Of a stretch of 21,090 nt of DNA, positions 14,824 to 21,090 are shown piece after piece; position 1 is the first letter of the stretch; every line of letters starts with the position of its first letter. A program made the position numbers and the translations under genes. The notes under the pieces are model-generated. The model made no database searches. It was given only the letters and a program-made list of their open reading frames with translations, and was not told the origin of the DNA. The stretch is taken from positions 1 to 21,090 of the forward strand of contig JANMWO010000372.1 in assembly GCA_031394025.1 (NCBI GenBank), in the 5' to 3' direction. The DNA is from JANXSF01 sp031394025. GTDB lineage: Bacteria; Acidobacteriota; Terriglobia; Bryobacterales; Bryobacteraceae.

Positions 14824-17603
14824 GACTGATTTTACTCTGCGGCCTGTGCATCGCATCCACTGCCGCATGGGCCCAAACGCCATCGTCCATTGAAATTATT
14901 GCTGACCAATCGCAAGTAGTGGTGGGGCGCACGTTGCAGGCTCGCGCATTTGTTCACGATGCTGCGGGTAAGATTCTGCCTACAGCCGTCACCTGGTCAC
15001 TCAACCAACCCAACGCTGCCAGCATCTCATCCACCGGTCTGGTAACGGCCAAGGGCCTGGCTACCGTCCGACTCACCGCCCGATCAGGTTCCGTCAGTGC
15101 CGAGGCGGCCATTCAGTGCATTCCCGCAAAAATAGAAATGACTCCTGGCAAGCTTGAAGTGAAAGTTGGAACAAAAACTAAATTCACCGCCACTCCCTAC
15201 GATGCCGATGGAAATGTGATTCCCAATGTTGCCATTTCCTGGTCGCTGACCAATCAACGGCAAGGCGGCTCTTCCCTTGGTGTGGTAGACAACGCAGGAA
15301 TGTTGACCGCAACAGGCGAAGGCGGGTTGTGGGTTTGGGCCACCTACTTCTATAACGAATCTTTCCCCGGCTTGCAACAACGTTGGGTCGCTTATGCGCC
15401 AGTGAGCGTCGTCGTGCCGCAAACTTATGAGCTGCACAAATTGTATTCCACGCTGGAACAGACCCGTTCCAATTGGAAGCTGCGGGCACGCCAAACCATG
15501 TTGTGGACCACTGATGACGGCCAGTTGTTTTTCAATGCCTCGCTCAGTGGACTGGCCAACGGACTTCTGAGTTGGAAAGATAATACCTGGAAGATGGTGA
15601 CCGCCGCAGGTGTACCTCGTTTCGGCAGGGCCGCTACTGCACTGGATTTTCGCACCCACTCCATTACTCGCGATGGCCAGATTCTCAGCTATGAAGACAC
15701 CAACATCAATGGTGCGGAATTGAACTATGGAACCATTGATGGACTGCAACCATTTCTGACTAACAATGTTCCCCTGGGTTCTACAGAGGGTGCAGGCAGT
15801 CTGTTCATTAACCGAAACTCCATGGCAGGTTCCGGGCAAAAAATTGTCCGCGCAGCCTTCCAATTTCCCGATGAAACAATCCGCTATACCGGTTTGTTTC
15901 GTGGCAAAGTCGCCCCCGATGAACTGCTCATCAGCACCAAAGAAGTGCTGCCCGCCGTGGCTTCGCCCTTCTCCATTGATTCCGATTTTGGCATTGCCGC
16001 AGATGGCACAGCTTTCTATTCCGTGACCAGCGGCACCAATCGAATTTTCTACAAGCAGGATTTCGGCGGGCGAACCAAGCTGTTGGGCGTGGGCGACACC
16101 GTCGGCACATCCAAAGTGCGTTCGTTTCTGGGCGGCAGAACCAATCAACCGGCATCCTGGTTCGATGAAGATGGCACAGCCATCATCGGGGTTTTGCTGG
16201 AAGACAACACGCAATGGTATGTCGCCCTGGCTCCCGATGGAACCAGCAAGACCCTCCGGCTGACTTCGCAAATCGGCATTCTATGGCGCAGCCCTTCTCA
16301 AGGTGTGCTGCTCTACGCCAACCCGTTTGGAAGTCAGGGCAATGGTGTGTATTTGTGGCAAGGTGCAACAGCAACCCCAGTGTATGTTTTGGGTCGAAAA
16401 CTTTTCGATCAAACCATTCAGGAAATTGAAAGTGGAACAATTGACGCCGATGGGCGCATCACTTTATTGCTTCGTGGTGATTCCTTAACTCTGATGGCCG
16501 CTCGCATGGGTGACACTCCGCATGTTCTGTTCGGGGAAGGTGATGCCGTTGAAATTGATCTGCCCGTCAATCTGTTTACCCTCATCGGAGGTGCTAAAAT
16601 CGGCCCTCCCCATGCCCAGGCCGGAGGTAATTCCGGAAGTATTTCACGATTCAAAAACGGCGAATGGGAAACTACGCTGGGCATCGGCAAGCGTTTGTTC
16701 GGCAACACCATGTGGTTTGGTGGGTCACACGGCACCACTTACAATATGCGAAAAGCCCCCAACGGCGATATATATCTGATCACCAACGCAGGCATTGCCA
16801 AGATGACTGGTGAGGAAGATCCGCAGTTGGTGCTGCCTTTTCCGCTACGTTTGGATAACAACCTGACCGTCAATAATCCCGGGCAGTTCGACGTAAATGG
16901 AAACGGCGATTTGCTTTTCGCATCCAGCACCAGCGCTGGCGATACCCGCTTCTTTATTTGGCAGAACGGTCAGACAAAACAAATTCTTACCTATTCCACA
17001 ACCTTGGCCACAGCCACGACAATTGAAGGGCGCATTGTATCGAACTTCAATTCCTTCGCCCTCGATTCCACTGGACGGGTCATTGCCCAACTGCTCTTCC
17101 GCGGTGTCACGCTCGCCTCCATTGGCGTCTGGGATGGCAACACCTGGACCATTGCCGCGCTGCCCGGAAGCTCCAAGGTGGGCAATCATACGGTGACCAA
17201 TGTGCCCAATATTGTGCGAGCCTCCGGACCGCATATCGTGTCGGGGCTTATCGTCGATGGTATCGGCACCATCCTCGCCGAATGGCAAGGCAGTTCCTGG
17301 AAAATCCTGGTTGACATAACAACCGTGATGCCCAATGGGCAAGTTGCCAACTCGCTTTCCGCTGCCGATTTAAACACCCGCGGCGATCTTCTATTTCAGT
17401 TCGCGAACGGAGTGAATTCCATCGTAGTGTTGAAAGGTGGCAGCATGCGCCAAGTCCACAATTTCTTCCGTCCAACACCCGCCGGAGAATTCCTGCTGCG
17501 CATCAACGCCATGGATTTGCGAGACGATGGCACAGTCTATTTCCTAGCCGTAAATCAGTTCGACGAAGTGGTGCTGTACGAAGCGGTTCCAACCGGACTT
17601 TAA
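14820..17603 (+). CDS. Secreted protein with two bacterial Ig-like domains and a repeat-rich beta region
   Basis: A 927-residue secreted protein. The signal peptide is MRLILLCGLCIASTAAWA. Two Big2-type Ig-like domains follow: about 20-105 (starting SSIEIIADQSQVVVGRTLQA, with VTWSLNQPNAASISSTGLVT) and about 107-200 (KIEMTPGKLEVKVGTKTKFT). From about residue 210 to the end the chain is built of degenerate beta repeats (for example LLGVGDTVGTSKVRSF, VLFGEGDAVEIDLP, and many DxxG turns) resembling the NxxGxxAF tandem-repeat/propeller proteins. ATG 14820 overlaps the DUF1501 stop, with GAGG at 14809-14812 and a 7-nt gap. A surface or periplasmic adhesion/scaffold role is only a guess. Confidence 0.85.
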   Translation: MRLILLCGLCIASTAAWAQTPSSIEIIADQSQVVVGRTLQARAFVHDAAGKILPTAVTWSLNQPNAASISSTGLVTAKGLATVRLTARSGSVSAEAAIQCIPAKIEMTPGKLEVKVGTKTKFTATPYDADGNVIPNVAISWSLTNQRQGGSSLGVVDNAGMLTATGEGGLWVWATYFYNESFPGLQQRWVAYAPVSVVVPQTYELHKLYSTLEQTRSNWKLRARQTMLWTTDDGQLFFNASLSGLANGLLSWKDNTWKMVTAAGVPRFGRAATALDFRTHSITRDGQILSYEDTNINGAELNYGTIDGLQPFLTNNVPLGSTEGAGSLFINRNSMAGSGQKIVRAAFQFPDETIRYTGLFRGKVAPDELLISTKEVLPAVASPFSIDSDFGIAADGTAFYSVTSGTNRIFYKQDFGGRTKLLGVGDTVGTSKVRSFLGGRTNQPASWFDEDGTAIIGVLLEDNTQWYVALAPDGTSKTLRLTSQIGILWRSPSQGVLLYANPFGSQGNGVYLWQGATATPVYVLGRKLFDQTIQEIESGTIDADGRITLLLRGDSLTLMAARMGDTPHVLFGEGDAVEIDLPVNLFTLIGGAKIGPPHAQAGGNSGSISRFKNGEWETTLGIGKRLFGNTMWFGGSHGTTYNMRKAPNGDIYLITNAGIAKMTGEEDPQLVLPFPLRLDNNLTVNNPGQFDVNGNGDLLFASSTSAGDTRFFIWQNGQTKQILTYSTTLATATTIEGRIVSNFNSFALDSTGRVIAQLLFRGVTLASIGVWDGNTWTIAALPGSSKVGNHTVTNVPNIVRASGPHIVSGLIVDGIGTILAEWQGSSWKILVDITTVMPNGQVANSLSAADLNTRGDLLFQFANGVNSIVVLKGGSMRQVHNFFRPTPAGEFLLRINAMDLRDDGTVYFLAVNQFDEVVLYEAVPTGL

Positions 17604-17645
17604 CCTGATTTCTTTACCGTCCACCAGCGGCAGATTAATGGCCAC

Positions 17646-17675
17646 TGATGGACGCCGATGCACGCGGATAAAACA
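17646..17675. repeat. Short tandem repeat, about 10-bp period
   Basis: Three successive 10-mers, TGATGGACGC, CGATGCACGC and GGATAAAACA, share a GAT core in phase. This resembles the GATGNACNCNGAT-type intergenic repeats found in many environmental genomes. It lies between two convergent genes and encodes nothing. Confidence 0.5.
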
Positions 17676-17706
17676 ATCTGGCTGACATTGGACTGAATAC
17701 CTGCCA

Positions 17707-17720
17707 GCTCGCTTGCGAGC
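17707..17720. terminator. Hairpin between convergent genes, possible terminator
   Basis: GCTCGC-TT-GCGAGC forms a perfect GC-rich hairpin in the 177-bp gap between two convergent genes. It is followed by GAAGTCTTTA on the plus strand, so the T tract is poor. It could terminate in both directions or be part of a dispersed repeat. Confidence 0.4.
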
Positions 17721-17780
17721 GAAGTCTTTATCCCAATTCCCAACAAACCACATGAACGTGGGTTGCCTATCCATCCAAAC

Positions 17781-18869
17781 TCAGACCCCAGTCACTTCCT
17801 TTAATAAATTGAAGAAGGCCTTCTTCCGTTCACTGTTCACTCCCCAGTTCACCGGCGGACATTGATACCCATCCGCGTAATCACTCTTCCCCGGATCAAA
17901 ATATCCCCACGACGCATACTCCCCAATCGCCGACATCATGTTATTTTTAGGCTGCTCAAAATCGAAGTGGTCATCCTCATTGAACAGGATCGGCATCGGT
18001 CGATAGCCTTCCACCTGTCGCGTCTCCCTAACCATTTGGGCTATACGGGCGGGGTCTTTCACGCCATTTCCATGCACCAATAGAAAGTCAGAACTCTTCA
18101 CCACGTTCGATTGTGGAACGCCGTTGCCGCCATAACTGGTTCCCACCAAAAGACGACGCCCCTTCACCTCAATCCCCTTAGCCATCTCAATTAATTCATG
18201 CACTCTTGCAGGCATCAGTATCGGATGGTCGTAGGCTTTCACATTGCATTCGTTATCTATTTCCAACAAAATATTTTTATAGCCACGACCCAACAACCAG
18301 CGCACCGAACTTTCCACACTGCGCTTCACCGCCTTTTCATCTCTCACTCGTTGATCCTGACCAAAATAATACAGACCAACAATCGGAACCATTCCCAACT
18401 GCTCTGCACGATCCAAAATTAGCGCAAGCCTTGCTAAGAAATCTTTCCGCAGACTGCCGTCAGGATTTATGCCAGATGTGTTCCACGGCTGTTGCTTCGA
18501 ATAGCCTTCCGGACTGCCGCCTTGCAAGTTGAGCGTAAAGCTCAGCAATCCATGCCTTTTCCATTCCGGCATCGCCGCCACAAACTCCCTCGTATTTCGA
18601 TCCGCATCCCACTTGCCAGTATCGGGATAGGCCCATCGCTGTCTGGTCTCAGCATTGAGGTCATCTAAGGTTCCTTGCACCATTCGCGAGTTCATCAGCA
18701 AGCCTTCAATCTTCATCCCCTTGTAGGTTCGACCAGCATACGTAGGCTTGCCGTTGATCCAGAATTGATCCCCAACAATAGCGACCTCCGTTCTAGTGAC
18801 AACAGAGGCAGTTGCACGGGCCGCAACAGTGCCCGCCCCAATCGAAATCACCTCTCTACGAGTTAACAT
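17781..18869 (-). CDS. Tat-exported putative glycoside-hydrolase-like protein
   Basis: A 362-residue protein, not assigned to a named family with certainty. The N-terminus (LTRREVISIGAGTVAARA) is a twin-arginine-type signal. The body looks like a TIM-barrel glycosidase: alternating helices and strands (FLARLALILDRAEQLGMVPIV), an Asn206-Glu207 pair at the end of a strand (LLEIDNECN), as the acid/base of clan GH-A, and Glu298 in ILFNEDDHFDF as a possible nucleophile. Catalysis and substrate are inferred, not shown. ATG 18869 has a strong AGGAGA Shine-Dalgarno sequence just upstream. It lies 30 bp downstream of the antiporter gene on the same strand, so they are probably cotranscribed. Confidence 0.8.
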   Translation of the reverse strand: MLTRREVISIGAGTVAARATASVVTRTEVAIVGDQFWINGKPTYAGRTYKGMKIEGLLMNSRMVQGTLDDLNAETRQRWAYPDTGKWDADRNTREFVAAMPEWKRHGLLSFTLNLQGGSPEGYSKQQPWNTSGINPDGSLRKDFLARLALILDRAEQLGMVPIVGLYYFGQDQRVRDEKAVKRSVESSVRWLLGRGYKNILLEIDNECNVKAYDHPILMPARVHELIEMAKGIEVKGRRLLVGTSYGGNGVPQSNVVKSSDFLLVHGNGVKDPARIAQMVRETRQVEGYRPMPILFNEDDHFDFEQPKNNMMSAIGEYASWGYFDPGKSDYADGYQCPPVNWGVNSERKKAFFNLLKEVTGV

Positions 18870-18899
18870 TCCTATCTCCTACAAACCCAGCAAAAACCC

Positions 18900-20099
18900 C
18901 TACCGCATGGAAGGAAATTCTCGATCCTCGCCCTCAGCCGCAACGTCGCGATAGCAATAGGCCAGCAATGGCGGTGCCACAATCGTCGTCGCCACACAAA
19001 CCGCCACCAGGATTCCGTATAAAGGCTGCGTCAGCACTCCCATCGTCAATCCCAACTGCGCCACCACCATACCCACTTCCCCACGCGGCATCATGCCCAC
19101 ACCAATGCGAATACGGTCCTTGAAGCTTTCACCAAATGCCCCCAAGCCACACCCGATCAATTTCGACAAAATCGCTGCCACAAGTAATGCCCCGCCCATC
19201 GCCAACATGCCCGGTTCCCGTAGACCTCCCAGCTCCACATGCAGACCAATGCCCACTAAGAAAAATGGAAGCAGCAGTTCCGTCGCCCCGCTGGTCAGGT
19301 CTCGCAGCCTTTGCCCGGCGCTGTCGGAAAAGGCCATGCCCGCCAGAAACGCTCCCACAATACCCGCCACACCCACCACAATTGCGGCAAAGGAAAGGGT
19401 GAATAGTAAAACCATGGCGATTGAAAATTCCGATTCCACCAAGCGCATTTTCTTTTCCACCGGAGCTAAATGGTGAATCGCTTTTGTCCCGTAATAGCCC
19501 ACCAGCCCCACGAATGCGATCGTCAGTACAGTGGTCATGGCAATGTCCTTGACATTCACCTCGCCCTTGGCAAAGCCCGTGATCAGGGCCAATACCAGCA
19601 GCCCCAAAACATCGTCAATCACCGCCGCTGCAAGAATGGTTTGGCTGGAACGGTGCCAAAGTACGCGTCGCGCAGAAAGCACCTGCGCTGTTATGCCTAC
19701 GCTTGTGGCAACCATCGCCGTACCAATAAAAATCCCCTGCAATCGCGGCATACCAAAGGCCGCCATGATTCCCCAGCCACAAGCGAAAGGTAGCAAAACG
19801 CCACCAATAGCCACCATCAAAGCCGTCCGCCCAACTGAAAGTAACTCCTGCACCTTTACTTCCAGCCCCACCCGGAACAGCAGGAACATCACACCAAGCT
19901 CCGCTAAACTTTCCAAAAATGGTGTCGGCGTAACCCAATTCATCACACTGGGACCTATCAGCATGCCCGCAATAATTTCCCCAATCATCCCTGGGATGCG
20001 TGCCCGTTCAAACAGTTCCGCCAGTAACTTAGCCAATCCAAATACGATCAGCAAAGTCAACGCGTGATGGGCTGATTCTGTCAGCAGCAAATGATCCAA
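18900..20099 (-). CDS. CPA2-family cation/proton antiporter
   Basis: A 399-residue inner-membrane protein with about 12-13 hydrophobic helices, of the KefB/NapA-type monovalent cation:proton antiporter family. Recognisable parts are RIPGMIGEIIAGMLIGP near the N-terminus, GTAMVATSVGITAQVLS (the crossover helix), and AAAVIDDVLGL with Asp162-Asp163, the ion-binding pair typical of electrogenic Na+/H+ exchange. The C-terminal regulatory TrkA-N domain of Kef channels is absent. The start is TTG at 20099: no in-frame ATG or GTG was found just upstream, and a TATACT box on this strand places the transcript start exactly on it. It is divergent from the carbonic anhydrase. Confidence 0.9.
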   Translation of the reverse strand: MDHLLLTESAHHALTLLIVFGLAKLLAELFERARIPGMIGEIIAGMLIGPSVMNWVTPTPFLESLAELGVMFLLFRVGLEVKVQELLSVGRTALMVAIGGVLLPFACGWGIMAAFGMPRLQGIFIGTAMVATSVGITAQVLSARRVLWHRSSQTILAAAVIDDVLGLLVLALITGFAKGEVNVKDIAMTTVLTIAFVGLVGYYGTKAIHHLAPVEKKMRLVESEFSIAMVLLFTLSFAAIVVGVAGIVGAFLAGMAFSDSAGQRLRDLTSGATELLLPFFLVGIGLHVELGGLREPGMLAMGGALLVAAILSKLIGCGLGAFGESFKDRIRIGVGMMPRGEVGMVVAQLGLTMGVLTQPLYGILVAVCVATTIVAPPLLAYCYRDVAAEGEDREFPSMR

Positions 20100-20105
20100 G
20101 CCATA

Positions 20106-20115
20106 AGTATAGAAT
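20106..20115. promoter_or_regulatory. Second shared divergent -10 element
   Basis: AGTATAGAAT contains TATACT for the minus strand (20111-20106; predicted start 20099, exactly the antiporter TTG) and TAGAAT for the plus strand (20110-20115; predicted start about 20122, 7 nt before ATG 20129). The start codons are 29 bp apart and no Shine-Dalgarno sequence is visible on either side. Confidence 0.55.
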
Positions 20116-20128
20116 GGTACAAATTCGT

Positions 20129-20803
20129 ATGGAAAAGTTAATCAGTGGTCTCATGAAGTTTCAGCGGGAAGTGTTCCCACTGAAAAAAGAATTGTTTGAA
20201 CGTTTAGCCAGTGATCAGAAGCCCAGCACCCTGTTCATCACCTGTGCCGATTCCCGCGTCGTACCAGACCTGTTCACCCAGTCCGAACCTGGCGAAATTT
20301 TCGTCATTCGAAATGCCGGCAACATTGTTCCGGCCTACGGCAGATTGATGGGCGGAGTCACCGCCACCATTGAATTTGCCATCGCCGTTTTGGGCGTCAA
20401 ACATGTTGTCATTTGCGGTCACACCGATTGCGGTGCCATGAAAGCGCTGTTGCACCCTGAAAAGTTGGTCGATGTACCTGCAGTCGCGTCATGGTTGGAC
20501 CAGGCTGAAGCCACACGACGCGTGGTCATGGATAACTATAAAGATCAGGATGAACCCGCGCTCATCAACGCCTTGATTCGCGAAAATATTTTGGTCCAGT
20601 TGCAAAATCTGCAAACCCACCCAATTGTCCTGTCCACTCTCGCCCGCGGCGAACTGAAATTGTACGGCTGGATCTACAACATTGGCACTGGCGATGTGGA
20701 ATCTTTCGATGCCGAAAAGCAGAGATTTATTCGTATTGATGGTTCGTACTCTCCGCACGCCACTCCTGTCGTACGCTTGAAGCACGAAGCTCCTTCCGAC
20801 TGA
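20129..20803 (+). CDS. Beta-class carbonic anhydrase
   Basis: Cytoplasmic zinc enzyme interconverting CO2 and bicarbonate. The 224-residue product has the beta-class signature: Cys39, Asp41 and Arg43 in CADSRVVPDL, then His98 and Cys101 in CGHTDCGAMKALL, giving the Cys-His-Cys zinc site and the Asp-Arg dyad; RNAGN is also present. There are two possible starts, ATG 20114 and ATG 20129; the second begins MEKLISGLMKFQREVF as in relatives and fits the -10 box better. Neither has a ribosome site. It is divergent from the antiporter, which suggests a shared role in pH or bicarbonate balance. Confidence 0.93.
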   Translation: MEKLISGLMKFQREVFPLKKELFERLASDQKPSTLFITCADSRVVPDLFTQSEPGEIFVIRNAGNIVPAYGRLMGGVTATIEFAIAVLGVKHVVICGHTDCGAMKALLHPEKLVDVPAVASWLDQAEATRRVVMDNYKDQDEPALINALIRENILVQLQNLQTHPIVLSTLARGELKLYGWIYNIGTGDVESFDAEKQRFIRIDGSYSPHATPVVRLKHEAPSD

Positions 20804-20813
20804 GTCCACAAGG

Positions 20814-20826
20814 GGGTTATGAACCC
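20814..20826 (+). terminator. Small hairpin after the carbonic anhydrase
   Basis: GGGTT-ATG-AACCC forms a short 5-bp hairpin 10 bp after the stop codon. No T run follows directly, so intrinsic termination is doubtful. Confidence 0.3.
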
Positions 20827-20864
20827 GATTCAAAAAATCAATTTCCGTAGAGTTAGAGGTTGAA

Positions 20865-20870
20865 TATACA
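20865..20870 (+). promoter_or_regulatory. Possible -10 element for the last gene
   Basis: TATACA lies inside a 6-bp inverted repeat (GTTGAA 20859-20864 and TTCAAC 20878-20883), about 70 bp before the last start codon. No convincing -35 box is present. Low-confidence call. Confidence 0.25.
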
Positions 20871-20938
20871 CTGAGTCTTCAACTACAAGTACGACACCCG
20901 GTTTGTGTCTACCCACCCTAACTTAAAAGAGAAAATAT

Positions 20939-21090
20939 ATGCGATTTTCGTTTTTGCTTCTGGCCCTTGGGCTCACAGTATGGGCTGCGGACACCGATAG
21001 TTCTCAGGCCGTCGCCACGCCAGCAGCTAGCCCTCAGGATCCGGCAAAGCCTGCCGAGGGCCCCCCGCCCCCCCCCCCCCCCCCCCCCGG
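20939..21090 (+). CDS. Secreted protein, N-terminal fragment cut by the window end
   Basis: ATG 20939 opens a frame with a good signal peptide (MRFSFLLLALGLTVWAAD), then a Ser/Ala/Pro-rich linker (ATPAASPQDPAKPAE) that runs into poly-proline encoded by a long C tract at the window edge. The purine-rich AAAAGAGAAAA upstream (about 20925-20935) is a plausible ribosome site. The remainder of the protein lies outside the window, so no function can be given. The last 20-30 bases may not be genuine sequence. Confidence 0.6.
   Translation, partial: MRFSFLLLALGLTVWAADTDSSQAVATPAASPQDPAKPAEGPPPPPPPPP

Noticed and set aside
15084..16271. Long open frame (395 codons) on the minus strand
   Set aside because: It lies wholly inside the plus-strand Ig-like gene and has a Cys/His/Gly-rich composition typical of an antisense shadow, with no recognisable domain.
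19531..20067. Open frame on the plus strand opposite the antiporter gene
   Set aside because: Ser/Pro/Thr-rich shadow of a clear membrane transporter, without motif or ribosome site.

Overview
The window reads as a chromosomal stretch from a Gram-negative environmental bacterium, most likely an acidobacterium of the Solibacter/Bryobacter type. That assignment is inferred from the adjacent DUF1549/DUF1553 and DUF1501 genes, the mid-50s GC look and the secreted Ig-like protein; it is not proved. No rRNA, tRNA, CRISPR array or transposase gene was seen.

Positions 1-5181 hold a respiratory formate dehydrogenase operon: fdnG (192-3203), fdnH, fdnI and the maturation factor fdhE. fdnG is one gene interrupted by an in-frame UGA (771-773) at the catalytic position. 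Eleven bases further on there is a hairpin with an AGUCU loop, which is the bacterial SECIS arrangement, so this is a selenocysteine enzyme and not two broken genes. A long inverted repeat (70-123) lies upstream. A 22-bp perfect palindrome (5211-5232) follows fdhE.

Positions 5456-9174 encode a two-gene signalling module: a hybrid histidine kinase with two nearly identical tandem PAS domains, and a receiver-PP2C protein coupled to it through a TTGA stop/start overlap. The kinase 5' end looks one base out of frame. The phosphatase lacks a normally conserved metal-binding aspartate.

Positions 9180-17603 begin with a small secreted protein on the minus strand. It diverges, across only 21 bp, from a colinear five-gene plus-strand run: a DacB-type peptidase, an FmdB zinc ribbon, a CxxCH-bearing DUF1549/DUF1553 protein, a Tat-type DUF1501 protein, and a 927-residue secreted Ig-like/repeat protein. 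The joint function of this run is unknown.

Positions 17604-21090 hold a convergent intergenic region with a tandem DNA repeat and a hairpin. A minus-strand pair follows (CPA2 antiporter, then a putative glycosidase-like Tat protein). It diverges across 29 bp from a beta-carbonic anhydrase. The last feature is a secreted protein cut off by the window end in a long poly-C tract.

One pattern recurs: in both divergent gene pairs a shared GTATA-type -10 element sits so close to the start codons that the transcripts should be leaderless or nearly so, while several downstream genes in the operons have good Shine-Dalgarno sequences.
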